Assembly: GCA_015488685.1 (NCBI GenBank)
Contig: WFNH01000074.1
Span: forward strand, 1 to 64,000
Origin: Marinosulfonomonas sp.
Lineage (GTDB): Bacteria; Pseudomonadota; Alphaproteobacteria; Rhodobacterales; Rhodobacteraceae
Direction: 5' to 3'
DNA: 64,000 nt
The first letter of the stretch is position 1. Each line of letters begins with the position of its first letter. The notes beneath the pieces are model-generated. The model made no database searches and was not told the origin of the DNA. It was given only the letters and a program-made list of their open reading frames with translations. Positions 19,752-29,239 of this stretch are shown piece after piece. Made by a program: the position numbers and the translations under genes.

Positions 19752-19806
19752 ACGGGGGACCTCTTGATCCACAATCAAGCGCTCTAACCAACTGAGCTAC
19801 GCCGGC
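19730..19806 (-). tRNA. tRNA-His (anticodon GTG)
   Basis: Minus strand GCCGGCGTAGCTCAGTTGGTTAGAGCGCTTGATTGTGGATCAAGAGGTCCCCCGTTCAATTCGGGGCGCTGGTACCA: acceptor, D, anticodon and T arms fold; CCA encoded. Confidence 0.95.
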
Positions 19807-19913
19807 ACACGGTGTCCAATTAGCGCCCGATTGTGCGCTTTGCAAGAGGCCATGCTTGAAAAAGCGGATGAATCTGCGTATCGCTGTCCTTCATTCAACC
19901 GGAGACCCGAATA

Positions 19914-20098
19914 TGAGCATCGACAGCGAAAGCGATATCACTGCAAATATCCAGATCGGCCCCACCTCGCTGGGCATGGTCCGCATCTATATCGAGGCCG
20001 AAGGGATCGACCTGCCAATGGATTTCTCGCCAGAAGAGGCGCTGGAAATCGCCGAGGAACTGACAGCGGCGGCGAAAACCGTTACGGGTGGAAAATAG
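19914..20098 (+). CDS. Small conserved hypothetical (DUF6324-like)
   Basis: MSIDSESDITANIQIGPTSLGMVRIYIEAEGIDLPMDFSPEEALEIAEEL... Confidence 0.65.
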
Positions 20099-20531
20099 CG
20101 CCTGCATCGGGGTCTTGCAGACGTTGCAAACGGGCGGCGGCATGGCGGGCAAATTTGCGTGTCAGGGCGCTGCGACGCGCGGCGGGCAGTTTGGTTTGCG
20201 GACCGTTTCGAATGATTTTGGCATCGAAAGCGTCGGCAATGATCAGGCCGGTTTCGGTTGGTAGCAGATCGGTGTCAAAGTCCTGATCCACCGCCCAGAA
20301 ATACCGGTCACACCATTCCAGATAGCCCTGCCATTTCTGATCGGCCTGAAAATCGGCACGGGATGATTTGCACTCGACCACCCAGATTTCACCCTTTGGC
20401 CCCAGCGCCATCACATCCACCCGCAAGCCCCGCGCGGGCACCAGTTCGGTGACGCAGGCATAGCCCAGATCGCGCAGATGGCGGCAAGTGCCACGCGCCA
20501 GAAGCTGGCCGGGTTGAAGGCTGGATATCAT
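20082..20531 (-). CDS. MmcB-family putative nuclease/DNA-repair protein
   Basis: RVDVMALGPKGEIWVVECKSSRADFQADQKWQGY; PD-(D/E)xK-like core. Confidence 0.85.
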   Translation of the reverse strand: MISSLQPGQLLARGTCRHLRDLGYACVTELVPARGLRVDVMALGPKGEIWVVECKSSRADFQADQKWQGYLEWCDRYFWAVDQDFDTDLLPTETGLIIADAFDAKIIRNGPQTKLPAARRSALTRKFARHAAARLQRLQDPDAGAIFHP

Positions 20532-20610
20532 TCCGCGATCATGAACAATAGGTGAACAAAATGCAATTGCGAAAATAGCAAAACAAAGGAAGTGGTTGGG
20601 GTTTATTAAG

Positions 20611-21168
20611 TTAACCAAGCCAATGGCGGGGCAAAGTTCTCCTGTGAACTTTTATCTGATGTTTAAGGCTGACTATTTGTTCAGTTACAGCAAGAACTAT
20701 CTCTTTATCAATCTTACGATCTGGATCGCCAAAATCTTTACCACTTGCTGTCTTGATGATTTCTTTTATTGATTTCTTGTTGTCTTCTTTATGATCGATA
20801 TCACATCGAAATAATTCGGAATTTATTAGGGTTAGTAATTTTAAATTAGCGGTAATGATAGCTTGCAGTTCTATCTCTTTAGTCCCAAGGTCTTTTGGAT
20901 TTTCGAGCCACATTCTCACACAGCACTTTTGAATACCATCTAGAGCATCGCAAAAAGCTGCAAGATCAACATCCTTGCGTTTTTCAGCTTCAGCACCAAT
21001 GGTAAATTGGCGGTCAATAAATTTCGCGACGAAATGAGCGGTGAAAGCACCAGCTGCTCCTGCACCAAAAGTAACCCACGAAAACATATTATTATGGTTC
21101 TGCCATATGATTTGCTGCGTCCTGAATATACTCCCATGCAAGATCAGAATATACAGAATAAAGATCAT
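20611..21168 (-). CDS. Hypothetical protein with N-terminal hydrophobic segment
   Basis: Third ORF of AT-rich operon; overlaps the upstream ORF (21092-21168). Confidence 0.65.
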   Translation of the reverse strand: MIFILYILILHGSIFRTQQIIWQNHNNMFSWVTFGAGAAGAFTAHFVAKFIDRQFTIGAEAEKRKDVDLAAFCDALDGIQKCCVRMWLENPKDLGTKEIELQAIITANLKLLTLINSELFRCDIDHKEDNKKSIKEIIKTASGKDFGDPDRKIDKEIVLAVTEQIVSLKHQIKVHRRTLPRHWLG

Positions 21169-21454
21169 TCTCTGCTTTAATAGTTAGTACGCGTTCGAGT
21201 TCCACTAAGGAATATCCTTTTTCCCGTACAAGCCCCCCAAATGCTTCCTCTAAGAAGGAGGCTGGGTATCCGGCAACATCATCCAAATATACCGTAACTT
21301 TGTTCTCACTTTCCAGAGCAGGCCCAAGAATGGTTTCGCGAAATTCTTCACCACTTCCGTTTCCGTGTCTGCGATATCTTCCGCCAGGGAATTTAGTATA
21401 GTCTGCTATGCGTATATTTGTCATGATCCTATCTATACTATCAAAATGCATCAA
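21092..21454 (-). CDS. STAS-like (DUF4325-type) protein
   Basis: NKVTVYLDDVAGYPASFLEEAFGGLVREKGYSL; overlaps the upstream ATPase ORF. Confidence 0.75.
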   Translation of the reverse strand: MMHFDSIDRIMTNIRIADYTKFPGGRYRRHGNGSGEEFRETILGPALESENKVTVYLDDVAGYPASFLEEAFGGLVREKGYSLVELERVLTIKAENDLYSVYSDLAWEYIQDAANHMAEP

Positions 21455-22502
21455 TGGGTATACTCCATTCTACCAGTGTCCCACCTATATGGGCAGGAAG
21501 TTGCTGTTTTTCACTATTGCGGCTACAATTATACTTCACATCTCCTTTACCACTAACAATACGGATGTATGCATTATCTGCAATTTCAGTGGCTTCTCTC
21601 ATTTGATTTAACCCACGTCCTCGACCATCTATTCCAGTGCTTGTACGCCCAATTTCGAATGCACCATCGATTGTAGTCGCATCATTTGACATGCTTATAC
21701 CTGGAATTTTTGATAATGCTTGCCGCCAATCGGCTTTCTCTCCAATAGTTCTTGGAATGCCTACCCCTTGATCGTAGATGAAAAATCTTAACGAATTGTT
21801 TCGCATGTCAACGCAGGCTGTTGCCCACCATCGGTGCCCCGCATATGAGTATTTGGGTCTGATTGCTCCCATGTCAGGGTAAGCGTGGTCAATACAGTTG
21901 TTGGCAGCTTCTAATAATCCTTGGTAGATTTTGGGGTTTGCAACGAATGCCTGAAATATCCGTGATAAATCTAATTGCAGTTGTTGAAGCTCTTGGCCAT
22001 TAGACTTTTCTCCAGATCTCAGTTTTAGAACAGTGATGTTCTCCTGATATTTTTGCGTGGTTGGGTAAACTCTTTGCGCTCCAACAAGCTCAAAACAGCC
22101 TAAATCAGCCAGCAAGCTTTTAACTCGAGGCTCCCAAGATGATAGATTTCTAGCGCGTAAGTGTGTGTTTTGAAGCCGTCGCCATCTATCAAGTTCCGCT
22201 GATAGTATTACTGCTGCGGGAACGGAAATGCGTGTGATCCTTGATAGGTCTATGTAGGCTGATGCAGTTTTCCATCTCCCCCTTTTTTGGATTTTTTTCT
22301 TTGTGAATACGGCGCTTTTAAATTCGTCAAAGAAGTTTATTGTACCAGAAGGGTTCATTGATATGCTGAGGATTGTTGGGGCATTTACGATAATTTCTTG
22401 ATGAATGCTTTTAAATTTCTCGCTTCGGGAAAGTACAATTTCTCGACGGCGTCTTTTCACTTTCAACCATCTATGGTGATCTCCCAATATTAATTTCTTC
22501 AT
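21441..22502 (-). CDS. GHKL-type ATPase with N-terminal STAS-like segment (no histidine-kinase H-box seen)
   Basis: N-box LLEAANNCIDHAYP, G1 FFIYDQGVGIP, G2 GRGRGLNQMRE; AYIDLSRITRISVPAAVILSAEL STAS-like segment. Confidence 0.8.
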   Translation of the reverse strand: MKKLILGDHHRWLKVKRRRREIVLSRSEKFKSIHQEIIVNAPTILSISMNPSGTINFFDEFKSAVFTKKKIQKRGRWKTASAYIDLSRITRISVPAAVILSAELDRWRRLQNTHLRARNLSSWEPRVKSLLADLGCFELVGAQRVYPTTQKYQENITVLKLRSGEKSNGQELQQLQLDLSRIFQAFVANPKIYQGLLEAANNCIDHAYPDMGAIRPKYSYAGHRWWATACVDMRNNSLRFFIYDQGVGIPRTIGEKADWRQALSKIPGISMSNDATTIDGAFEIGRTSTGIDGRGRGLNQMREATEIADNAYIRIVSGKGDVKYNCSRNSEKQQLPAHIGGTLVEWSIPIDAF

Positions 22503-22679
22503 GCGACTCGTTTCTTTCGATTAGGGCCTTTATAAATATTCGCCTTTTAAACTATCGGCAATGTAAATAAACATTGTTATTCTTTACTTTAAGTGGTGCC
22601 TATCCAGCAATAACTCTCCCGTTTGGTTGTCTGTCAGAAATACCTAGCTATCCAATATTCAGTGACAGCGCATAAACGC

Positions 22680-22718
22680 TTGCGTGGCGAGCTACACACA
22701 GTGTAGCTCGCCACGCAA
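22680..22718. terminator. Perfect 18-bp inverted repeat with 3-nt loop, probable end-of-operon terminator
   Basis: ttgcgtggcgagctacac-aca-gtgtagctcgccacgcaa, followed by tttt on the + strand. Confidence 0.6.
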
Positions 22719-22781
22719 TTTTACAGTGTTTGCCACAGATATTTACAGCAGAAGGTTTTTGGGGGCATTAGGGTTTGCTCC

Positions 22782-23597
22782 TTATTGTGACGGCAGATCG
22801 TAATTTGCAATCAGAACCTCGCCGCGTTCGCCGCGTGCTTCGCTCTTCAATCCGATTGTATAGGTGGTTTTGATCTGCGCGATATTGAACCGCCCAAAGG
22901 TTTCACGCACCCCTTCAACATCATTTAATGACATTATGAAGCGGCCTTTAATGGCCGATAGAACATCTGCCAACCGGGTGAAATCCGCGCGGGTGAACAC
23001 CTCTTTGCCGTAATCGTTCTCGCAGCCCCAGTATGGCGGGTCCAGATAGAACAGCGTCTTGCGGCTGTCGTAACGTGGGATGAAGTCACCGAAGTCCAGA
23101 CACTCGATCACCACGCCCGTCAGGCGGCTGTGCAGATCCTCGAGCATTGGTTCCAGCGTGGTCAGGTTGAACCGTGCCGGACGGTCCTTGGACACGCCGA
23201 AATTGCGGCCCGAAACCTTGCCGCCAAAGGCTGTGCGCTGCAGATAAAGGAAACGTGCGGCACGCTCCAGATCGGTCAGGGTGGCCGGATCGGTATCGAG
23301 CAGGCGCTGGAACTCGACGCGGGTGGTCAACTGGAAGCGCAGGTGGTCCAGAAACTGCGGGTAGTGGCGTTGCAGAATCCGGAACAGATTGGCCACGTCG
23401 CGGCTGTAGTCATTGATGACCTCGGCGCGTGGCTGACGGGTGCGCCGCAGGAAGATACCGCCCATGCCGACAAACGGTTCGGCATAGGTGCGGTGGTCAT
23501 CTGCATCAATCAGGGCGCAAATGCGCTTGGCAAGATTGCGCTTGCCGCCCAGATACGGGGCGACTGGGGCGGTTTTCTGGATGGAATGTGTAGACAT
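22782..23597 (-). CDS. D12-class N6-adenine DNA methyltransferase (Dam-like)
   Basis: YLGGKRNLAKRI, AEPFVGMGGIFLRR, FYLDPPYWGCENDYG (DPPY). Confidence 0.92.
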   Translation of the reverse strand: MSTHSIQKTAPVAPYLGGKRNLAKRICALIDADDHRTYAEPFVGMGGIFLRRTRQPRAEVINDYSRDVANLFRILQRHYPQFLDHLRFQLTTRVEFQRLLDTDPATLTDLERAARFLYLQRTAFGGKVSGRNFGVSKDRPARFNLTTLEPMLEDLHSRLTGVVIECLDFGDFIPRYDSRKTLFYLDPPYWGCENDYGKEVFTRADFTRLADVLSAIKGRFIMSLNDVEGVRETFGRFNIAQIKTTYTIGLKSEARGERGEVLIANYDLPSQ

Positions 23598-23737
23598 AAT
23601 TAACCGAATCGTTTCTAGATTGGCGCTCCCTCGAGGGACAGGAGCGGCCTTGATCTTGTTGGGGTCGGCGGGGTTAGCTGTGAGAGGTTTGGCCCCGTGT
23701 CGGAGGGTGTGTCTAGCACCCTTTGACCTCCTGCTAT

Positions 23738-25897
23738 TTAGAAAAATAAACCAGTAACCCACGCACTGACCGTTAGGGTCGCAGCCCCGCTTTCAATGCT
23801 ATCATATTCGATCTCGCCAGCCGCGCTTAACCCCGCAGTAAACTCGGCCTGTCTTGGCTCGCTGTCCGGCACACCGCGAACATTCAATTCATGGAAGTTG
23901 GCCGAGGTCGCATAATCAGGGTGGTGAATGCGAAACCGGGGCCGCGCCGCAGTTGCTGCGGCTGATCCTGTGTCGGCCATTTTGAAACGCATTCGAGCAG
24001 ATATGGGGCCTATGCCCCCAACGGTTTTGTATTTGGGGAAATCGGTAGCAAGGTCAATCATTGCCCCGCTATTAGTCGCTACGGTTCCAACAGCCTTTGC
24101 TGACCAGCCCGTCACAAGCTCCGGCAGACTATAGGTCGTATTGAATTCTGACAGGTCCAATTCCGTTCGGGACATGCCGTTCAGGTCAATCACGCCGGAA
24201 CTGAACATGGCCGGTTTTTTGACCCGCACAGATTTGCAGGAGGCGTCAAATTTAATCGGCACACCACCAGCAGCTGTTTGTGAAAAGCGCCCGACAATAT
24301 CCACCTCGGACAGATTTTCCAATACCAGTCCGACCGCCGCGCCACCATTGATGCCTACCGATCCCAGATCTAGATCAAACTGCACAGAACCCTGCCCGCG
24401 TTTGATACGGTCACGCAAGCGGACACCAACTGCCCCTGCTGCGCCGGAACCGCTTTCGAAATGGTTCGCGCCTTTTATCTTAAAATTCTGCCATGTCGGG
24501 TTCTGCACGATATAGGCTGCGTTGCCCTCGATCACAGCCGTTGCCCCGCTGGTTCCGCCAGTCAGAGTTTCACCTGCGACAAAGTTAGCCACCGACTTGT
24601 CTGTTCCAACCAGCCACGTTAATGGTTGTGCAATTTGGAAGGGGAAAGGATGCGTATACATTTCGGCAACCAGCATTGTTGCACCACTCGCCGCGCCGGT
24701 AACGGTCTCGCCCGCCGTGAACGCGCCTGTGACCGTGTTAACCCCAATCAGGACGGACCGCTCAATATCCAATGCGGCAACGTGTGCAGCGCCAGTTCCA
24801 AGGTTAAATGAGACATCCCTGACTTCACTATCTGCCAACGGTAAGTATGATTTGATCGCAGGGGTTGTTACATTTGCATGGCTGTTGTGGATGTTGTGTA
24901 TGTTGACCAGCAGTGGCCCACCGATAGCAGACCAAGGCGGGAACAGGATATTGTGCTGGCAGTTGTATGATTTGAATTCACCCACCCGCAGCGTGTCTTT
25001 GCCACCCATAATGATATTGGTATGGAACCCCTCGAAATGCGCAGGTCGCAGGGTGGAGTTGCGGAAACCCATCCACCGGAACGCGGCGGCCTTTGTCGGG
25101 CTGGCCAATGTGCATTTGAAATTCCCACCGGTCCAGTTGAAATTCTGGCGGCTTTCGTTGTCGCTATAGGTCGGATCAGCCTTTGCGTTCAGATCAAACA
25201 TCAGAATGTCGTTCGCGGTTTCAAAAGTAGCCCCACGCGCGTCAATGTGCATTCCATGAGGGTCTGCGATGTAACAGCCGCTTGTTAGCGTATAATGTCC
25301 GCAGATTCTCACGGCCTTGTTGGTGGCGACGCTGGCATAATCGAACATAGCCTGAAAGGCTGGGCCATCCGGTGTTGTCCCGAAATGCTCCGGGGTGACA
25401 ACGCCATATGGTTCGAAACCAGATAGTGCAGGTAATCCTGAAGCGCCTGAAACAGAAATGAACGGAGCACCTCCTGCCAATACAATTGTGCCCGCAACCC
25501 ACTGAACACCCCGCGCAACAGCCTCCTCGAACCGTTGCAAACTGGTGAAAGTATTTCCCGATTCATACAGCTTGATGCCGCCAGATGTTGTTTCATGTTG
25601 ATCTGTGGCGGTAGAGGACGCCACTTCGAGAATGTACCCGCCCACTGAAATCAGATCTCCCTGAGACACAGTGCCGGGCTGATCCAGCGAGTATGTCATC
25701 AAATTATCAACGGTTAGTGCTTGATGGTTGCCGAAACCGGCCCTGATTGGCAATGTATCAAATGCCCCACCTGATTTTAATTGTTGTGCCATATCCGGCA
25801 CAAGTATTTTTACGGTCGTCCCCGCAAAATTGCCAAGAAGGGAATCCAGCGTTGCAGATTCAAGCAGGTCTGTTGTCTTTACGCCGTTTTGTGCCAT
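23738..25897 (-). CDS. Phage tail spike/fibre protein
   Basis: Position after the J-like protein; pectate-lyase-like N-terminal region (GVVTPEHFGTTPDGPAFQAMFDYA). Confidence 0.75.
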   Translation of the reverse strand: MAQNGVKTTDLLESATLDSLLGNFAGTTVKILVPDMAQQLKSGGAFDTLPIRAGFGNHQALTVDNLMTYSLDQPGTVSQGDLISVGGYILEVASSTATDQHETTSGGIKLYESGNTFTSLQRFEEAVARGVQWVAGTIVLAGGAPFISVSGASGLPALSGFEPYGVVTPEHFGTTPDGPAFQAMFDYASVATNKAVRICGHYTLTSGCYIADPHGMHIDARGATFETANDILMFDLNAKADPTYSDNESRQNFNWTGGNFKCTLASPTKAAAFRWMGFRNSTLRPAHFEGFHTNIIMGGKDTLRVGEFKSYNCQHNILFPPWSAIGGPLLVNIHNIHNSHANVTTPAIKSYLPLADSEVRDVSFNLGTGAAHVAALDIERSVLIGVNTVTGAFTAGETVTGAASGATMLVAEMYTHPFPFQIAQPLTWLVGTDKSVANFVAGETLTGGTSGATAVIEGNAAYIVQNPTWQNFKIKGANHFESGSGAAGAVGVRLRDRIKRGQGSVQFDLDLGSVGINGGAAVGLVLENLSEVDIVGRFSQTAAGGVPIKFDASCKSVRVKKPAMFSSGVIDLNGMSRTELDLSEFNTTYSLPELVTGWSAKAVGTVATNSGAMIDLATDFPKYKTVGGIGPISARMRFKMADTGSAAATAARPRFRIHHPDYATSANFHELNVRGVPDSEPRQAEFTAGLSAAGEIEYDSIESGAATLTVSAWVTGLFF

Positions 25898-25909
25898 AGT
25901 ATGAACACC

Positions 25910-28900
25910 CTATTCAATCTGTGTGGTTATAGGCCCCGATAATGGCCCGGGCAGCACTTGGGATAAGCCCCCAAGGGTTTGCGGTTCCAGATAGTAATCA
26001 TAAAGACCCGAGGCGATGCAGACGGGCGTTTCCATGAAGGTCACCACATCATCAACAGAGCCGTCGAAGTCGGATGAGGCGACCAGCTCGAACGTCGCAT
26101 TGCCCGTGGCTGCTTGAATGCGATCGAGCGCCAGACCGTTCACAGCAACAGCAGTGCCATCGACAACCGATCCACCGGACAGCCGTGGAGTTACGGTTCC
26201 TGCCGTCCGCCCCGAAACGGTAAGCGCAATCCGGTAATATTCCCCAGCCGTCACATTGACCGGTTGGTGCAGGCTGTCAGCCGCGCCCGTAAAGTGAACC
26301 GCATGACCATCTGTCACCGTCCAGTTCGTATCTGCCACCCAAGTGGCGGCTGTTGTAAACTCGCCATTGTCCAGCAGGTTTGACCGTGTGCCATCCCCGT
26401 CGATGTAGACAGCCGTTGTGCCGGGGCTGACCGGGAAGGGATCGCCAACCGCATGCAGTGTGCGATCCAGAGCAACGCCTGTCGGGGCGCGAAACAGCTG
26501 GATTTGCTCCGGCGGATTGACTGTCCCGATAGCCACGGTCACAGCTGCACTGCCCATACTGCCGCGAATAACAATCGAGCTGATCGGCATAAAGTTCGGG
26601 ATCCACGGATCATTCGCCCCGATCATTACGGATATTACAGGCGTGTACGGGCCTTGCTGCCCGTCATCTCCGATAGCCGAGGCGCGCAATTCGACCGTGG
26701 CACCGCTGGTATAGCTTTCAATCAGCACACCTCCATCAGCCACAGGCACATCAACGGGTGTCCAGACCGAGTCCCCTTCTAACCTGTGTTCTATTTTCAG
26801 GGTTTTTACTGTTGCGGTTGATCCCGCCCCGACCCCGACCAACACACGAATATGGTCAGCATTGCCCGTGCCGTCCAGCCCTGTTGCTATCGTCCGGAAT
26901 TCAGGTGCGGCAGGGGCCGGTGGCGGGGTTGTAGGAACAAGGGATGAGCCGACCCGACCGTCCCACGAGGGCGGGATTTCCGCATCTGCCAGATCTTCGA
27001 TTTCAGGCGCGGCCGCAACCATATTCAGGATGCTGGAAAAATTCTCGCCCGCCTCGACCCCCTTGATCTTCAGGGCAATGCTTTCGGTTGTCTTGATCCC
27101 GAAATGCACCAGATCACCCACTTGCGGGCCGCTCTGGCCGGATTGCAGGCGTAGGGCAGAGGTTTCCCCAATCGCCCCTGCCACCGCACGCACGATGGAT
27201 TGGCCGATCGTATCCGCAGCCCCGAACACCCGGAACCGGATGGCATAGTTTTTGTCCGGCTCGATTGTGACAGTTTCGTCCAGAATGATCAGATCATCCC
27301 TGACCTCGAGCACCCGTGCGGCTGCCTGACTGCGTTCCAGCGCATCAAAGCTGCCCATGATCGTGTCTCCACGGGTGGCAACACGCACCGCGCCATCCTG
27401 CATTGCGGTAAACACATCCGGTCTGTGCATCAGCTCGTACATGCGGCGGCGCGCCTCAATCCAGATTTCGTCCGGGTCCGTCTTGCCCGGCAGGTTCAGG
27501 GCCTCGGTCAGGGTGATATCGCCGGTATGGCCGACCCACGGCACAATGCGTTCAGCATCCTGATAGTCGTTTGTTTCATCAAAGAATTTCACACGGAAGG
27601 CATGGGGCGGGTCAAAATACGAACGGCTCCATGTGAAGTCCGTGCTGTTGCGCGGATTGATGTGATCCACAATCAGATCGTCGGGACGGTCCACCACAAC
27701 TCCCCAACGCAACCCGTCATGGCGCGGGGTTGCCCGGCCAGCCGCGCAGATTTTCAATAGCATGTCGGAGAGGGTTTCGGCGGACTGGTGCACATAGTCG
27801 TATTTCAGACCTTTGGCGGTGCAGTATTCATGCCAGCGGGCCAGCATATCCCAGTCGATTTCGCTGTCGGAAACCGGATAGGGATTTGATGGCCCCGCCA
27901 GCGCCTGAATATAGGCTGTGGCAGGGTTGCGGGACAGGTTTTCTATCCATTCCGACCCATTCCAGTCCCGCGCATAACGCTGGACGATAGCATTGAAATT
28001 ATCCAGTGCGCCGTTCAACTGGTATGTCGCCCTGATACGCATGGCGACAAGGGCTACGGGTTTGTCAAAATTGATCGGATATTCCGGGCGGATCGACTGG
28101 ATTGCCGACAGGTAGGATCGGGTCGATGCACTGGAGGATGTCGACTCGGCCGTCATTCTGGTGACCTCGATCTGCCAGCGGCCGCGCGATGGCAATTTCC
28201 ATGTATGCTGGCGAAAGAAACCTGACCGTTCGCTCGCCGAGATCGACAGGGTTTCAACATCTTGCCAGCTTACATCCCCTACCAGACGTTGCCGGATTCT
28301 GATTTCCACGGTTGCAGCGCGGACTTTGCCTTTGCCATCGACCCAGAACAGCCCACTGGGAAATGCCAGAATGACCGATGCGGTTTCTGTATCCACCGCA
28401 GTATAGCGGCGGATCGGGGTTTCGATCGGTGTGCCTCCGGGTACATATTCACCCGCATCATCACGCGGATATGGACGGGTCAGCTCGATGCTGGTTGGAT
28501 CCTCGAGCACCTGATTTGGATACAGTGTTATGGGCGCATCACCCTCCACACCTTCACGCACCTCGATATCGACATCCCTGTAATCGTCGATCAGGGTTTC
28601 TCCCAGTTTGAAACCGCTTAAGGACAAACGGCCATAGCCAAAACAGAACAAGGCGCGGATATACTGCTGGTCCCCCACGATCTCGGTGTAGGACATCGCA
28701 CCGTATGGCGGCGCAAACCGGTGTTTTCCCAGAACCAGAGGAACGGGTTCATCCCGGCGCAGGGCGTTCTGCAAACCGGAAATCGAATAGGTGTTCTTTT
28801 TGCTGATATCATCGGGTGTCGGCACCGGTATCAGTGCATTCAAAAGCAGCGACCCGACCACATTTAGACCGGCAGCGATCAGACTGATCCCCAGTTTGCT

Positions 28901-29239
28901 GGTGATCCCGAAAAAACCCGCAACTGCAGGTGCAAAGGCCAGTGCCACCACCGAAATAACAACGGTCAGGATGCTGCGCAGGGCCGACTTGCCCGGAATC
29001 AGCCGGATGATGACCTGCACGCCGGTGCATGGGCGGGTGCAGTGCCAGAACCGGCGCTCGATGATTTGTGCCCCGTTGGCGGTCACCAGACAGAGCCGCA
29101 AATTCTCGTGCTCGTAAACCGGCAGGTCCGGCATCGTGCGCTTTACCATTTCCAACAAGGTCAGCCCCTCGGGCAAGGCAGCATTGATGCGGCCCTGTCC
29201 GGGATCAAGCAGCGGGGAGGCCATTACAGGGACCGTCAT
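25910..29239 (-). CDS. Phage host-specificity/central tail tip protein (gpJ/GTA-like)
   Basis: 1109 aa; follows the NlpC/P60 gene; TIGEV-type baseplate protein layout. Confidence 0.85.
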   Translation of the reverse strand: MTVPVMASPLLDPGQGRINAALPEGLTLLEMVKRTMPDLPVYEHENLRLCLVTANGAQIIERRFWHCTRPCTGVQVIIRLIPGKSALRSILTVVISVVALAFAPAVAGFFGITSKLGISLIAAGLNVVGSLLLNALIPVPTPDDISKKNTYSISGLQNALRRDEPVPLVLGKHRFAPPYGAMSYTEIVGDQQYIRALFCFGYGRLSLSGFKLGETLIDDYRDVDIEVREGVEGDAPITLYPNQVLEDPTSIELTRPYPRDDAGEYVPGGTPIETPIRRYTAVDTETASVILAFPSGLFWVDGKGKVRAATVEIRIRQRLVGDVSWQDVETLSISASERSGFFRQHTWKLPSRGRWQIEVTRMTAESTSSSASTRSYLSAIQSIRPEYPINFDKPVALVAMRIRATYQLNGALDNFNAIVQRYARDWNGSEWIENLSRNPATAYIQALAGPSNPYPVSDSEIDWDMLARWHEYCTAKGLKYDYVHQSAETLSDMLLKICAAGRATPRHDGLRWGVVVDRPDDLIVDHINPRNSTDFTWSRSYFDPPHAFRVKFFDETNDYQDAERIVPWVGHTGDITLTEALNLPGKTDPDEIWIEARRRMYELMHRPDVFTAMQDGAVRVATRGDTIMGSFDALERSQAAARVLEVRDDLIILDETVTIEPDKNYAIRFRVFGAADTIGQSIVRAVAGAIGETSALRLQSGQSGPQVGDLVHFGIKTTESIALKIKGVEAGENFSSILNMVAAAPEIEDLADAEIPPSWDGRVGSSLVPTTPPPAPAAPEFRTIATGLDGTGNADHIRVLVGVGAGSTATVKTLKIEHRLEGDSVWTPVDVPVADGGVLIESYTSGATVELRASAIGDDGQQGPYTPVISVMIGANDPWIPNFMPISSIVIRGSMGSAAVTVAIGTVNPPEQIQLFRAPTGVALDRTLHAVGDPFPVSPGTTAVYIDGDGTRSNLLDNGEFTTAATWVADTNWTVTDGHAVHFTGAADSLHQPVNVTAGEYYRIALTVSGRTAGTVTPRLSGGSVVDGTAVAVNGLALDRIQAATGNATFELVASSDFDGSVDDVVTFMETPVCIASGLYDYYLEPQTLGGLSQVLPGPLSGPITTQIE

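Noticed and set aside
19730-19806. tRNA-His as the integration site of the prophage
   Set aside because: No integrase; Mu-like phages transpose nearly at random; tRNA is intact and almost 3 kb from phage genes.
22680-22718. Palindrome as a protelomerase/telomere or phage attachment site
   Set aside because: No protelomerase or integrase found; MuA/MuB indicate transposition; hairpin fits a terminator.
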